A program made the translations under genes and the position numbers. From Peteryoungia wuzhouensis (GTDB taxonomy: Bacteria > Pseudomonadota > Alphaproteobacteria > Rhizobiales > Rhizobiaceae), in NCBI RefSeq assembly GCF_003205195.1, contig NZ_QJRY01000001.1:434001-498000 (forward strand): DNA of 64,000 nt, read 5' to 3'. Under the pieces are notes generated by a model. It was not told the DNA's origin. It did no database searches and saw only the letters and a list, made by a program, of their open reading frames with translations. The stretch's first letter is position 1, and every line of letters starts with the position of its first letter. Below, piece by piece: positions 50,304 to 60,538 of this stretch.

Positions 50304-51380
50304 CTAGTCGGGCAGATTGGGCTGCGGCCTTGCCTGCGGCAAGATCCCGCCGAAGAGCGTCATGCCGATCAAGGTGAGCGGCACGGCAAGCATGGCACCG
50401 ACAGCACCCCAGAGCCACGTCCAGAAAACAATCGCCACGAAGAGCATGAAGGTATTCATCTCCAGGCGGCGGCCCATGGCCGCGGGAAGGAGGAGGTTTT
50501 CCAGCAGACCGTCGACGGCGAAAAAGACGATCGCCGGGAGAAGCCCGATCAGAAGGGACTCATGCGCCAGAACGCCGCCGACCATCATCGCGATGGTGAC
50601 GGAGGCGATGCCGAGAAACGGGATAAAGCTCAGCAGGAATGCGCCAACGGCCCAGAGCAGCGGACTGCCGAGGCCACCGACCCAGGCAATGATGCCGGCA
50701 ACCGCGCCGAAGAGGGCATACACCACCACGGCGGTCGCAAAATAATGGCCGAGGGCAGCCTCCACCTCGTTCAACAGGTGGATGGCTTTCAGCCGCCGGT
50801 CCCGGTGGGAAAAGGCCCGGATCAGCGCCCGGCGCATCGTCAGCCGCGAGGCGAGGAAGAGCAGCAGGGCCACCACGAAGATGAAGATCTGCAACAGGGC
50901 CGGCGTCACGCCGGTTGCAAGCGTCGACAGAATGGTCCCGGAATTCTGCAGCATGGCCTCAGGGGAAACAGGGCTGCTGGACAGGGCCTCGATCGGGCGA
51001 CGCAGCCAGGACACGCCTTCGAGGTAATCGATGGCCCGTTCCACCATCTTCGGCCCGTTTTCGATCAGCATGTTGATCGGACCGGCAATGGTGAAGACGA
51101 GCAGGCCCAAGACCCCGAGAAAGAGCGTCGATAGAATGACCGCCGTCAACATCGGCGGAATGCCCAGCTTGCCCATGCGATCTGCCGCAAGGCCGAGGAT
51201 CAGGCCAACGACGATCGCCATCGTGAGCGGGATCAACACGAAGGAGGCGAGATGCAGCGAGATCAGGGCGAAAATGGCGAAGAGCCCTATCACCGACCAG
51301 GAGACGGTATAATCGAGACCCGTCTTTTGAAAACGCACACGCCGCTGGGCCGGCCGCTTCGGTTGCACCTGGAGATTCAC
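50304..51380 (-). CDS. AI-2E family transporter (PerM/TqsA-like)
   Basis: A 358-residue inner-membrane protein with about eight helices in the AI-2E pattern (LVIPLTMAIVVGLILGLAA near the start; GLGSPLLWAVGAFLLSFIPFLGIASVTIAMMVGGVL and AIVFFAVDGLLENLLLPAAMGRRLEMN in the C-terminal half). Relatives export autoinducer-2 or act as Na+/H+ antiporters; the substrate is uncertain. The start codon is GTG at 51380, behind AAGGAG. It is alone on the minus strand. Confidence 0.88.
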   Translation of the reverse strand: MNLQVQPKRPAQRRVRFQKTGLDYTVSWSVIGLFAIFALISLHLASFVLIPLTMAIVVGLILGLAADRMGKLGIPPMLTAVILSTLFLGVLGLLVFTIAGPINMLIENGPKMVERAIDYLEGVSWLRRPIEALSSSPVSPEAMLQNSGTILSTLATGVTPALLQIFIFVVALLLFLASRLTMRRALIRAFSHRDRRLKAIHLLNEVEAALGHYFATAVVVYALFGAVAGIIAWVGGLGSPLLWAVGAFLLSFIPFLGIASVTIAMMVGGVLAHESLLIGLLPAIVFFAVDGLLENLLLPAAMGRRLEMNTFMLFVAIVFWTWLWGAVGAMLAVPLTLIGMTLFGGILPQARPQPNLPD

Positions 51381-51628
51381 GGGCCGCTCCTTGTGGCTGG
51401 AGCGACTGACTGTTCTGTTTCTGGCATGGCGATGGACCCCGTCGTGGCATAGAGCATTTCCGGCGAAAACGGAGTCGCCTTCAATGCTCTATGTCTTTGT
51501 TTTCACGCAATTCCGGACGCAAAACCGCTGCGCACTTTGCTGGAATTGCTCTCGCACAACGCCGATGGAACAGTTTCCGTTCCGAAAGCGCTTGGCCGCC
51601 CGGCGCGGGTGGCGCCAGACCAGATGGA

Positions 51629-52513
51629 TCAGGCGTTGCCGGGCACGAGGGTGATGCCGATGCCCCAGGGATCGAGCAGGCGGTGGCCTTCGCCCAAACG
51701 GTCGACCCTGATCTCCTGGGCATCCAGCGTGGCGAGAATGCCCGCCAGCATCTGCTGGTCGTTGAAAACGAGGGCGTAGTCGTTCAGCCCGGTCATGGCG
51801 CCGGTGCGGGCGGTCGCATTGCGGCTGTTCCAGACATTGGCGGCGACGTGGTGGTGATAGGCACCGGAGGCGAAGAAGCTGGCGCCCGGATAACTCGCCA
51901 TCTTCTTCAGGCCGAGAATGCCTTCGTAGAAGCGTTCCGCCTCCGGCACATTGCCGACCTGGAGATGGATGTGGCCTATCGCGGCATTGGGTGCTAGGCC
52001 GGCCCAAGCGGTTTTCGGCGCCGTCTCATAAAGTGCCTGCAGGTCGAGCCGGTTCGTCGCCATTTCCACCGTCCCATCCGCATGGTAGCGCCATTCGTCC
52101 GGGCTGCGGTCCCGATAGACTTCGATGCCATTGCCTTCGGGGTCGGTGAGATAAATCGCTTCGCTGACCAGATGGTCGCTGGCACCATCAAACTGCACAC
52201 CGAGATGGGCGGCATGGGCCAGCCAATGGGCCAGTTCCTCGCGGTTCGGCATCAGGAAGGCATTGTGAAAGAGACCGGCGGCATTGCGCGGTGCGCGGGC
52301 GGCATCACCGCTTGTGGTGAGCGTCAGGAGCGGCTTGCCGCCGGCGCCAAGCACGACACCACTGGCGCTGTCTTCCAGCCGCTCAAGACCCAGGACCTGC
52401 TGATAATAGCGGGTGAGCAGATCGAGATCGGCGGCAACGAGATGGGCCTGGCCGACATGCACGGGGCGGCTGAGGGCGAAGCTTTCGGCATTGGATTCGA
52501 TGGCGGCGTTCAT
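51629..52513 (-). CDS. VOC-family extradiol-type dioxygenase (CatE-like)
   Basis: A 294-residue protein with two vicinal-oxygen-chelate modules: HVGQAHLVAADLDLLTRYYQQVLGLERLED near the N terminus and IGHIHLQVGNVPEAERFYEGILGLKKM in the second half, plus AYHHHVAANVWNS and YLTDPEGNGIEVYRDR. This is the CatE/catechol-2,3-dioxygenase-like arrangement. It could be a dioxygenase or a related metal-dependent enzyme. The start at 52513 follows AGGAG; an ATG 39 bases upstream is less supported. Confidence 0.85.
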   Translation of the reverse strand: MNAAIESNAESFALSRPVHVGQAHLVAADLDLLTRYYQQVLGLERLEDSASGVVLGAGGKPLLTLTTSGDAARAPRNAAGLFHNAFLMPNREELAHWLAHAAHLGVQFDGASDHLVSEAIYLTDPEGNGIEVYRDRSPDEWRYHADGTVEMATNRLDLQALYETAPKTAWAGLAPNAAIGHIHLQVGNVPEAERFYEGILGLKKMASYPGASFFASGAYHHHVAANVWNSRNATARTGAMTGLNDYALVFNDQQMLAGILATLDAQEIRVDRLGEGHRLLDPWGIGITLVPGNA

Positions 52514-52639
52514 GGCAAATCTCCTGACGGCAGTGGTCTGCCTTTCCAGCAATATGGATCAGGAATTTCGTTCACAGTAGATGCCGTTTCGTCGAAAGCT
52601 CGTTCGACAATTGTTGACGACGAGCCAGCGTATCCACCT

Positions 52640-52653
52640 TTGATCCTGATCAA
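52640..52653. promoter_or_regulatory. FNR/FixK-type box
   Basis: TTGAT-CCTG-ATCAA is an exact match to the anaerobox consensus TTGAT-N4-ATCAA. It is 80 bases before the universal stress protein start, a suitable place for activation under low oxygen. Confidence 0.75.
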
Positions 52654-52733
52654 TGCACCCGATGCATGGCGGCCGCATGATCTCCCCATAACGAGGAAAC
52701 ACCCCTCCGGGGGGCAAAAACATGGAGAGCCAG

Positions 52734-53144
52734 ATGTACAAGAAGATCGTCGTACCCGTCGATCCCGCCGCGCTCGACAAAGGGGAGAAGATCCTGGCCA
52801 AGGCCAGTTCGCTGCTGGATGCTGGCGGCGAAATCATTCTGCTCAGCGTCGTCGAGGACCTTCCCGGCTATCTCGCCATCGACGTGCCGGTGGACATCAT
52901 TGAGGGTGCAATCCAGGACGCCAAGGGCAAGTTGGTCGGGCTGAAGGAAAAGGCGGCGGTCACGGCACGGGTGGAAATCCGCTCCGGTGCGCCTGCCCGC
53001 GAAATCCTCGCCTCGGCCGAGGAGCATGGCGCCGATCTCGTCATCGTCGGTTCGCACGTGCCCGACCTTTCCAACTATTTCATCGGCGCCACTGCGGATC
53101 GCGTGGTGCGTCACTCGAAGATTTCGGTTCTGGTCGATCGTTGA
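52734..53144 (+). CDS. Universal stress protein
   Basis: A 136-residue UspA-fold protein: MYKKIVVPVDPAALDKGEKILAKASSLLDAGGEIILLSVVED, then GAPAREILASAEEHGADLVIVGSHVPDLSNYFIGATADRVVRHSKISVLV, which includes the ATP-binding G-x2-G-x9-[ST] region in degenerate form. A perfect FNR/FixK box upstream suggests induction under low oxygen. The start at 52734 is placed after GGAGAG; an ATG four codons earlier is also possible. A DksA-like gene follows after 11 bases. Confidence 0.88.
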   Translation: MYKKIVVPVDPAALDKGEKILAKASSLLDAGGEIILLSVVEDLPGYLAIDVPVDIIEGAIQDAKGKLVGLKEKAAVTARVEIRSGAPAREILASAEEHGADLVIVGSHVPDLSNYFIGATADRVVRHSKISVLVDR

Positions 53145-53155
53145 GGGAGGATGTC

Positions 53156-53497
53156 ATGGAACAACCAGTACAGGCGATGGACACGGCCCATTTCGAACGC
53201 ATCCTGACGGCCCGCAAGGCCGAAATCGAAAATCGCCTGGCAAAGATCGATACGGATCTTGGTCGTCTCAAAAGCGCTGACAGCGCGGAACGGGCCGTCG
53301 AACGCGAAAACGACGAGGTGCTGGAGGAATTCGGTCAGGTGGGCGAAGGCGAGCTGCGCGGCATCGACGCCGCGCTCGACCGGATCCATGCCGGAACCTT
53401 CGGAACCTGCGTCAAATGCGGCGAGCCGATTGCCATCGAGCGGCTGAACGCGGTGCCGCACACACCCTTCTGCCAGGCCTGCGCGGCGGCGCATTGA
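53156..53497 (+). CDS. TraR/DksA-type zinc-finger protein
   Basis: A 113-residue protein with a coiled-coil N-terminal two thirds (AHFERILTARKAEIENRLAKIDTDLGRLKSADS..) and a C-terminal C4 zinc finger (GTCVKCGEPIAIERLNAVPHTPFCQACAAAH). DksA-like proteins bind the RNA polymerase secondary channel and modulate transcription. It is preceded by GAGGGAGG and lies in an operon with the universal stress gene. It is shorter than DksA (about 150 residues), closer to TraR/YbiI-like members. Confidence 0.87.
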   Translation: MEQPVQAMDTAHFERILTARKAEIENRLAKIDTDLGRLKSADSAERAVERENDEVLEEFGQVGEGELRGIDAALDRIHAGTFGTCVKCGEPIAIERLNAVPHTPFCQACAAAH

Positions 53498-53522
53498 AGC
53501 CTTTGCCTACGAGGGGCAATGG

Positions 53523-53558
53523 GACGGGTCGGAGCGCAGGCGCCGGCCCGTCTTTTTT
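53523..53558 (+). terminator. Terminator of the usp-dksA-like operon
   Basis: GACGGGTCGG and CCGGCCCGTC form a stem ending in TTTTTT, 25 bases after the stop. Confidence 0.85.
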
Positions 53559-53586
53559 CGTGAGGCCGTAAGCGACCGAGCTGCGC

Positions 53587-55905
53587 TCACTTCTTGCGCA
53601 TGGCTTCGGCCAATGCCGCGCCGAGGCCGCCCATGGCGGGCTGTTCCGGCTTTGGCGGACGGGCGTTCGAATGTTTCATCGCGCTCGCATTTCCACGTGC
53701 ATCGCCGCGCATGGAGGGCTGCTGCGCCTCACCGCCATCCTTGCGCATGGTGAGCGCGATGCGCTTGCGCTTGACGTCGACCTCGACGACGCGAACCTTC
53801 ACGACATCACCGGCTTTCACCACCTCATGCGGATCCTTGACGAAACGATCGGCAAGCTGGGAGACGTGGACGAGGCCATCCTGGTGCACGCCGATATCGA
53901 CGAAGGCGCCGAAGGCGGCGACATTGGTCACGGTCCCTTCCAGCGTCATGCCGATCTTGAGATCGGTGATCTCGTCAACGCCTTCGGCAAAGGTCGCCGT
54001 TTTGAAGGACGGGCGCGGGTCGCGGCCGGGCTTTTCGAGTTCTGACAGAATGTCCTTGACCGTCGGCAGGCCGAACTGCTCGTCGATGAAGCGCATCGGG
54101 TCTAGGCTTTTCAGCGTCGCACTGTCGCCCATCAGCGAACGCAGGTCGCGGCCACAGGCGGCGACGATCTTCTTCGCCACGCCGTAAGCTTCCGGGTGGA
54201 CCGAGGAGGCGTCGAGCGGCTCCTTGCCGTTGGGGATGCGCAGGAAGCCGGCGCATTGCTCAAAGGTGCGGGCGCCGAGGCGCGGGACTTTCAAGAGATC
54301 CTTGCGGCTGCCGAAGGGGCCGGTCTCGTCGCGATGGGCAACGATGGCTTCCGCTGTCGTCTTGCCGAGGCCGGAGACGCGGGCCAGCAACGGGGCGGAC
54401 GCGGTGTTGACATCGACGCCGACGGCATTCACCGCGTCCTCGACGACGGCATCCAGCGAGCGTCCGAGACGGCCCTGGTCGACGTCATGCTGATACTGGC
54501 CAACGCCGATCGACTTCGGTTCGATCTTGACGAGTTCGGCGAGCGGATCCTGCAGGCGCCGCGCAATCGAGACGGCACCGCGCAAGGAGACGTCGAGATT
54601 GGGGAATTCCTTCGCGGCCGTTTCCGAGGCCGAATAGACCGAGGCGCCAGCTTCCGAGACGATGACCTTGGTCGGCTTCGGCGCCGTCGCCGGGAACTGG
54701 GCGAGCATGTCGGCCACCAGCTTTTCCGTCTCGCGGCTGCCGGTGCCGTTGCCGATCGAGATCAGCTCGACATTGTGCTTGCGGATGAGGCTTGCGAGCT
54801 CGGCCTGGGTGCCGCGGATGTCGTTCTTCGGCGGGAAGGGATAGACGGTCGTCGTCTCGACCACCTTGCCGGTGCCATCGACCACCGCAACCTTGACGCC
54901 GGTGCGGATGCCCGGGTCGAGGCCCATCGTCGGACGGGAACCGGCGGGGGCTGCGAGCAGCAGGTCCTTGAGGTTGCGGGCGAAGACATGGATGGCTTCT
55001 TCCTCGGCCCGCTCGCGCAGTTCGCGCATCAGGTCCAGCGACAGCGACACGGAGAGCTTGACGCGCCAGGTCCAGCCGGCGACCTCGAGGAGCCATTGGT
55101 CGGCGGGGCCCTTGCCGGCGACCTGATAGGCACTAGCAATCATGCGCTGGCTGGTCTTGACCGGGGAGGTGTCGTCGCGGTCGACTTCGATGGAGAGCGA
55201 CAGGAATTCCTCGTTCCAGCCGCGCAGCATGGCGAGCGCGCGATGGCCGGGCACGGTTGCCCAGCGTTCGAAATGGTCGAAATAGTCGGAGAACTTGGCG
55301 CCCGCCTCGGCCTTGCCGTCGACGAGCTTCGAATAGAGGATCGCCCGATCCTTCATGTCGTTGCGCAGGCGACCAATGAGATCGGCGTTTTCCGAGATCT
55401 GCTCGGCGATGATGTCGCGGGCGCCTTCGAGTGCTGCCTTCACGTCGAGGACTTCTTCGGTGATATAGGCTGCGGCGAGCTTCTGCGGATCGCTCGCGCG
55501 GTCGGCGAGGATGGCGTCGGCCAACGGCTGGAGCCCCTTTTCGCGGGCAATCTCGGCGCGGGTGCGGCGCTTCGGCTTGTAGGGCAGATATAGGTCTTCG
55601 AGCTCGGCCTTCGTCGTGACCTGGGCGATCTTGCGGGCGAGATCGTCGGTCATCTTGCCCTGGCCGTCGATGCTTTCGAAGATCGATTTGCGGCGGGCGG
55701 CAAGCTCGCGCAGATAGATCAGCCGTTCGGCGAGATTGCGCAGCTGCGTATCGTCGAGACCGCCGGTCACTTCCTTGCGGTAGCGGGCGATGAAGGGCAC
55801 GGTTGCGCCTTCATCAAGGAGACCGACGGCCGATATGACCTGGTCGGGCCTTGCATTGATCTCGGTGGCGATAAGGGCGGCAATGCTCTTGATGTCGTCG
55901 GCCAT
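53587..55905 (-). CDS. tex: Tex-family S1 RNA-binding transcription factor
   Basis: A 772-residue protein with the Tex order: an N-terminal helical domain ([38 protein letters not shown]), a YqgF-like nuclease fold ([26 protein letters not shown]), helix-hairpin-helix repeats ([37 protein letters not shown]) and a C-terminal S1 domain ([34 protein letters not shown]). Tex binds nucleic acids and RNA polymerase and affects transcription and stress tolerance. It is monocistronic. Confidence 0.95.
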   Translation of the reverse strand: MADDIKSIAALIATEINARPDQVISAVGLLDEGATVPFIARYRKEVTGGLDDTQLRNLAERLIYLRELAARRKSIFESIDGQGKMTDDLARKIAQVTTKAELEDLYLPYKPKRRTRAEIAREKGLQPLADAILADRASDPQKLAAAYITEEVLDVKAALEGARDIIAEQISENADLIGRLRNDMKDRAILYSKLVDGKAEAGAKFSDYFDHFERWATVPGHRALAMLRGWNEEFLSLSIEVDRDDTSPVKTSQRMIASAYQVAGKGPADQWLLEVAGWTWRVKLSVSLSLDLMRELRERAEEEAIHVFARNLKDLLLAAPAGSRPTMGLDPGIRTGVKVAVVDGTGKVVETTTVYPFPPKNDIRGTQAELASLIRKHNVELISIGNGTGSRETEKLVADMLAQFPATAPKPTKVIVSEAGASVYSASETAAKEFPNLDVSLRGAVSIARRLQDPLAELVKIEPKSIGVGQYQHDVDQGRLGRSLDAVVEDAVNAVGVDVNTASAPLLARVSGLGKTTAEAIVAHRDETGPFGSRKDLLKVPRLGARTFEQCAGFLRIPNGKEPLDASSVHPEAYGVAKKIVAACGRDLRSLMGDSATLKSLDPMRFIDEQFGLPTVKDILSELEKPGRDPRPSFKTATFAEGVDEITDLKIGMTLEGTVTNVAAFGAFVDIGVHQDGLVHVSQLADRFVKDPHEVVKAGDVVKVRVVEVDVKRKRIALTMRKDGGEAQQPSMRGDARGNASAMKHSNARPPKPEQPAMGGLGAALAEAMRKK

Positions 55906-55994
55906 GGGTCATCCGTCTTGTCGTTTGGACGCGGACCATAGCGGGCGATTGCGGCAAGGCAACGTTTACCGAGAGCGACTCACAGGAAAGCAGC

Positions 55995-56405
55995 CTAGCT
56001 CGCATTCGGAGCAATGCCGACAGCCCGAAAACGCCCAGTGCTTTCTTGCAGTGCGACGAGCCGCATGATCAGGTTTTTCTGCGGGTAGCATCCGACAATT
56101 TTCCGGGGGCGGCTGCTCACATCCTTGGCTACGGTAATGACAACACGGAAGAGACCATCACAGTTGTCTCGCGCGATCTTCAGATGTGCAAGCCGCTCCT
56201 TATTGCTGTGAGAGGACTGCCAAGTCTCCGGCGGCCAGTCGAGAGTGTCATAAATCGGTGGATCCGATGAACGATCAAGGCGATCTTCCCATATCGTGAG
56301 TACAACGGTCTTTCCGTCGGCACTTACCGCAGACCAACTCCATCGCGGATTCTTCCTGACGACGCCAAATTCCGCAAACGCCTCCGTCAAAGTCCATTTC
56401 TTCAT
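55995..56405 (-). CDS. Hypothetical protein, lower-GC accessory gene
   Basis: A 136-residue protein, MKKWTLTEAFAEFGVVRKNPRWSWSAVSADGKTVVLTIWEDRLDR. I recognise no family; the N-terminal DGKTVVLTIWED style recalls some restriction-associated or HNH-linked proteins, but I cannot assign it. Its base composition is visibly less GC-rich than its neighbours, tex and purD, suggesting acquisition. Start at 56405 follows GGAGGG. No toxin, nuclease or methylase partner is adjacent. Confidence 0.6.
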   Translation of the reverse strand: MKKWTLTEAFAEFGVVRKNPRWSWSAVSADGKTVVLTIWEDRLDRSSDPPIYDTLDWPPETWQSSHSNKERLAHLKIARDNCDGLFRVVITVAKDVSSRPRKIVGCYPQKNLIMRLVALQESTGRFRAVGIAPNAS

Positions 56406-56549
56406 CTTGCCCTCCAAGAGAACACGCGATGGGCGCATGATGGCATCATACAACCATATAAACCGCAGCGTAAGAGGCCTCTGCACCTTGACCTTTGCCC
56501 CCTTCCCCCTTAACCGCCGGGCATTCCCCTATGGCGCTGGAGGCTGGTG

Positions 56550-57821
56550 ATGAAGGTATTGTTGATCGGGTCGGGTGGACGCGAACATGCGCTGGCCTGG
56601 AAGATCGCCCAGTCGCCGCTTCTGACCAAGCTCTATGCAGCCCCCGGCAATCCAGGCATTGCCGAAGAGGCGGAGCTGGTTTCGCTCGATACGGACGATC
56701 ATCCGGCTGTCATTGCCTTCTGCAAGGAGAAGGACATCGACTTCGTCGTGGTCGGGCCGGAGGCGCCGCTGGTGGCCGGGATCGCCGACAAGCTGCGCGA
56801 GGCCGGCATTGCCGTCTTCGGGCCTTCGGCGGCGGCCGCCCAGCTTGAGGGCTCCAAGGGCTTTACCAAGGATGTCTGCGCCCGGTTCAACATTCCGACC
56901 GGCGCCTATCAGCGCTTCAACAATGCGCCGAAGGCCAAGGCCTATGTGCGTGAACAGGGCGCGCCGATTGTCATCAAGGCCGATGGGCTTGCCGCCGGCA
57001 AGGGCGTCACGGTCGCGATGACAATGGACGAGGCGCTGGCTGCGATCGATGACTGCTTCGAGGGTGCGTTTGGTGCGGCCGGTGCGGAAGTCGTGGTCGA
57101 GGCTTTCCTTGATGGCGAAGAAGCGAGCTTCTTCTGCCTTTCCGACGGCAAATCGCTGCTGCCGCTTGCGACCGCCCAGGATCACAAGCGCGTCGGCGAC
57201 GGCGATACAGGGCCGAACACCGGCGGCATGGGCGCCTATTCGCCGGCACCTGTCATGACCCCCGATATGGTCGAGCGGACGATGAAGGAGATCATCGAGC
57301 CGACCATGCGCGGCATGGCCGAGATGGGCCATTCCTTCCAGGGCGTGTTCTTCGCCGGGCTGATGATCACGGCCAAGGGTCCGGAACTGATCGAATACAA
57401 TGTCCGCTTCGGCGATCCGGAATGCCAGGTGCTGATGATGCGGCTGAAGAGCGATCTGTTGCCGATCCTCTACGCCTCTGCCACCGGCACGCTCGATCAG
57501 GTGACGGCCGAGTGGAGCGAGGACCCGGCGCTGACTGTGGTGCTGGCCTCCAAGGGCTATCCCGGCTCTTACGACAAGGCCACGCCGATCGCCGCCCTGC
57601 CGAATGCAGGCGATGGCGCAAAGGTGTTTCATGCGGGCACGGCGCTGAAGGACGGCCAACTGGTCGCGACCGGCGGGCGTGTGCTGAACGCCACGGCGCG
57701 CGGAGCGACCGTCGCGGAAGCGCAGGCCGAAGCCTATCGCCTCGTCGATGCGGTGCATTGGGAGAATGGCTTTTGCCGACGTGACATCGGCTGGCGGGCG
57801 ATTGCGCGCGAAAAGCGCTAA
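56550..57821 (+). CDS. purD: Phosphoribosylamine-glycine ligase
   Basis: A 423-residue GARS: an N-terminal nucleotide-binding fold ([23 protein letters not shown]) and an ATP-grasp domain ([65 protein letters not shown]). It joins glycine to 5-phosphoribosylamine in purine synthesis. The start follows GGAGG at 56539-56543; an in-frame GTG just before it is ignored. Confidence 0.97.
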   Translation: MKVLLIGSGGREHALAWKIAQSPLLTKLYAAPGNPGIAEEAELVSLDTDDHPAVIAFCKEKDIDFVVVGPEAPLVAGIADKLREAGIAVFGPSAAAAQLEGSKGFTKDVCARFNIPTGAYQRFNNAPKAKAYVREQGAPIVIKADGLAAGKGVTVAMTMDEALAAIDDCFEGAFGAAGAEVVVEAFLDGEEASFFCLSDGKSLLPLATAQDHKRVGDGDTGPNTGGMGAYSPAPVMTPDMVERTMKEIIEPTMRGMAEMGHSFQGVFFAGLMITAKGPELIEYNVRFGDPECQVLMMRLKSDLLPILYASATGTLDQVTAEWSEDPALTVVLASKGYPGSYDKATPIAALPNAGDGAKVFHAGTALKDGQLVATGGRVLNATARGATVAEAQAEAYRLVDAVHWENGFCRRDIGWRAIAREKR

Positions 57822-57936
57822 AAATCAGGGCATCTCGGGCGAAAACCCGCCTTTTCGTTCAAATTTTACCAAAGCTCCTGACCGGATCGAAAGAAAGCTG
57901 CGCTACCGTCTTCCCAACAATCGGGGATAAGACATC

Positions 57937-58389
57937 ATGCGCCGCTTCGTTCTGACATCCATGATCCTTGCTGCATCCGCCGCGCAATCGCCGGCCTTTG
58001 CTTCCTCCATCGACTTCGCCAGCAAATTTACGGCTGACGGATCGAGCGTGGTGCAGATGACCTGCGCGCACTGCCCGCCTCTGGCTCCGCAGATATCCAA
58101 AAGACAGTATGTCGTTCCAAACGTCGCGCCAGGGGCCCAGTCCGCCGAGATCGTGGACGTGGACGGCCAGAAGAAGCTGAAGCGCGTCGAAAGCTGGCTG
58201 GGCGGCTCGCCCGTCGTGTTCATGACCTCGGCCGAGGGCTGGGCCACCAAGGGTTCGACCATCGTCGCCAGTGCACCTGTATCCGACGGGGTCGATCTGG
58301 ACGCCACGACGGCCGCCGTTGCCCAGGTGTCCGTTCCGTCTGGCCCCGTGCCGATCAACCAGGCCAGCTTCGAGCTGCGGTTGAAGTGA
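57937..58389 (+). CDS. Secreted protein, possibly HPE1-like
   Basis: A 150-residue protein with a signal peptide (MRRFVLTSMILAASAAQSPAFASS) and a small mature domain beginning SIDFASKFTADGSSVVQMTCAHCPPL. It has a CxxC motif (TCAHCPPL) and a segment KKLKRVESWLGGSPVVFMTS. This looks like the rhizobial family annotated as plant virulence effector HPE1-like domain proteins; I hold this lightly. It is likely periplasmic or secreted. It follows purD by 115 bases. Confidence 0.6.
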   Translation: MRRFVLTSMILAASAAQSPAFASSIDFASKFTADGSSVVQMTCAHCPPLAPQISKRQYVVPNVAPGAQSAEIVDVDGQKKLKRVESWLGGSPVVFMTSAEGWATKGSTIVASAPVSDGVDLDATTAAVAQVSVPSGPVPINQASFELRLK

Positions 58390-58453
58390 TCCCCTTCCCG
58401 CAGCGCCTTACGATCCGGGCTCTGCGGCACATCGTGGTGACACACGGATGTAG

Positions 58454-58480
58454 CGCCCGGCCCAGTCCCGGGCGTTATGT
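58454..58480 (+). terminator. Possible terminator
   Basis: CGCCCGG (58454-58460) and CCGGGCG (58468-58474) form a short GC stem followed by a T-rich but interrupted tail (TTATGTCGTTT). Confidence 0.45.
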
Positions 58481-58659
58481 CGTTTACCCTCATTTTTCAC
58501 GGGTAACTTATCAAGGCCGAATATTCGCAGCTACTTAAAGCGATATCAACTTTTGGAACAGAGGTTAGGGCGGAGATATTCCGACGGCCATGATGGCTGA
58601 TGCGCTCTCCATTCCCGCCATCACCCGACCAGTTCGGTTCGACGAAAGCTTGTCCGGCC

Positions 58660-60480
58660 ATGAAAAATTTCCGCATCTCCCTCCAACTCTTCGTGCTGAT
58701 TGGCGGCCTGATGGCGGCCTTCGCCACCGCCACCTATTTCGAAGTGCGCTCGGCGACGGCAACCATCTATCAACAGCGCTACGAACTGCTGCGGACCCAG
58801 GTGGAATCGGCCCTGTCAATCCTCAAGGATTTCAACGATCGTGCCGTCGCAGGCGAATTTTCGGTCGATGAAGCGAAGACGCGGGCCTATGCGCTGCTCA
58901 ACAAGATGAAGTTCGAGCCGGACGGCTATTTCTTCGGCTACGACTATGACGTGGTCATGGTCTTCCACCCGACCTCGAAGGATGTGGGCAAGAGCAACAA
59001 GGGCAAGCCGGATGCAAACGGCTTTGCCTATCGCGACGAGCTGGTGCGCCTCGGCCAGACCGGCGGCGGTTTCGTCGAGTTCATCGGCCCGAAGCCGGGC
59101 AAGGATCCGGAAGACCGCAGCTACCCCAAGGCTTCCTACGGCAAGGCCTTCGAACCCTGGAAGATCGTGATCATCACCGGTCTCTACACCGACGACCTGA
59201 AGGCGGAAGTCCGCGCCGGCATCATCAAGACCGTCAGCCTTTCGGCCGGCATCTTCCTCCTGGCGCTTCTGGCCGCCTATCTGGTGGTGCGCGGCATCAC
59301 CCGCCCGCTCAATGCCATCCATGACGCGCTGGAAGCGGTTGCCGACGAGAATGTCACCATTGCCATTCCGCATACCGACATGGGCAACGAAGTGGGCATG
59401 ATGGCCAAGGCGACGCAGAGCCTGCAGGAGAAGATCCGCGAACGCCATGCACTGGCCGCCCGCCAGGAAGAGCAGAAGCGCGAATTGGACAACGAACGCA
59501 GCCAGAATGCCGAAGCACAGGTCGCCGAAGCACGCCAGCAGGCGCATGTGGTTTCCACCATCGGTCAGTCGCTGGAAAAGCTGGCCGATGGCGACCTGAC
59601 CGTCCGCTGCGCCGATCTCGGACCGAAATATGCAGCCCTGCGTGACAATTTCAACGATGCGCTGGCCCGTCTCGAAGAAGCCATGGCCCGCGTCAACCTC
59701 AAGGGCAACGACATCGCCGTTTCCAAGGAAGAGATCCGCCGCGCCTCCGGCGAACTTGCCACCCGCACGGAACGCCAGGCTGCCAATCTCGAAGAGACAT
59801 CCGCCGCGCTCGACGAGCTCACGGTTGCCGTTCGCCAGACGGCCGACGGTGCACGTGAGGCGGCAAACCGCGTGGGTTCGGTCAGCGCCGAAGCCCGCCA
59901 GAGCGACGAGATCGTCACCCGCGCCATCAATGCGATGAGCGGTATCGAGCAGTCGTCGGCAGAGATCACCAAGATCATCGGCGTGATCGACGAAATCGCC
60001 TTCCAGACGAACCTTCTGGCGCTGAACGCGGGCGTCGAAGCGGCGCGTGCCGGCGAAAGCGGCAAGGGCTTTGCCGTCGTCGCCCAGGAAGTGCGCGAAC
60101 TCGCCCAGCGGTCTGCAGCGGCCGCCAAGGAGATCAAGGACCAGATCGCCCGTTCGTCTGCCCAGGTCGAACAGGGCGTGCAGCTGGTCGGTCAGACGGG
60201 CGAGGCGCTGAAGCGTATCTCAGACCAGATCGCCAGCGCTAACGACATCGTGTCGAAGATCTCGCACAGCGCCCAGGAACAGGACACGACGCTGCGTTCT
60301 ATCTCGTCCGCGGTCAACCAACTGGATACGGCAACCCAGCAGAATGCCGCCATGGCGGAGGAAACCACGGCTTCGGCCGAGGTTCTCGCCAACGATACCG
60401 GCGATCTCCTGAACCTGATTCGCAGCTTCAAAACCAGCCAGGCCGGAGCCGGCCAGCAGGCCTATCGCATGGCAAGCTGA
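58660..60480 (+). CDS. Chemoreceptor with single Cache domain
   Basis: A 606-residue methyl-accepting chemotaxis protein: N-terminal TM ([24 protein letters not shown]), a periplasmic sCache_2-type domain ([34 protein letters not shown], then [17 protein letters not shown]), TM2 ([21 protein letters not shown]), HAMP and signalling domain ([30 protein letters not shown]). sCache_2 receptors often sense small organic acids. It ends AYRMAS, without a CheR pentapeptide. Start at 58660 (MKNFRISLQ); the Shine-Dalgarno sequence is weak. Confidence 0.9.
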   Translation: MKNFRISLQLFVLIGGLMAAFATATYFEVRSATATIYQQRYELLRTQVESALSILKDFNDRAVAGEFSVDEAKTRAYALLNKMKFEPDGYFFGYDYDVVMVFHPTSKDVGKSNKGKPDANGFAYRDELVRLGQTGGGFVEFIGPKPGKDPEDRSYPKASYGKAFEPWKIVIITGLYTDDLKAEVRAGIIKTVSLSAGIFLLALLAAYLVVRGITRPLNAIHDALEAVADENVTIAIPHTDMGNEVGMMAKATQSLQEKIRERHALAARQEEQKRELDNERSQNAEAQVAEARQQAHVVSTIGQSLEKLADGDLTVRCADLGPKYAALRDNFNDALARLEEAMARVNLKGNDIAVSKEEIRRASGELATRTERQAANLEETSAALDELTVAVRQTADGAREAANRVGSVSAEARQSDEIVTRAINAMSGIEQSSAEITKIIGVIDEIAFQTNLLALNAGVEAARAGESGKGFAVVAQEVRELAQRSAAAAKEIKDQIARSSAQVEQGVQLVGQTGEALKRISDQIASANDIVSKISHSAQEQDTTLRSISSAVNQLDTATQQNAAMAEETTASAEVLANDTGDLLNLIRSFKTSQAGAGQQAYRMAS

Positions 60481-60504
60481 GCCAGGTCTCGGACGATAAA
60501 ACGT

Positions 60505-60538
60505 AAGGCCGTCGGAGCGATCCGGCGGCCTTTTCATT
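60505..60538 (+). terminator. Terminator of the Cache chemoreceptor gene
   Basis: AAGGCCG(T)CGGA and TCCG(G)CGGCCTT form a stem followed by TTCATTT. Confidence 0.75.
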
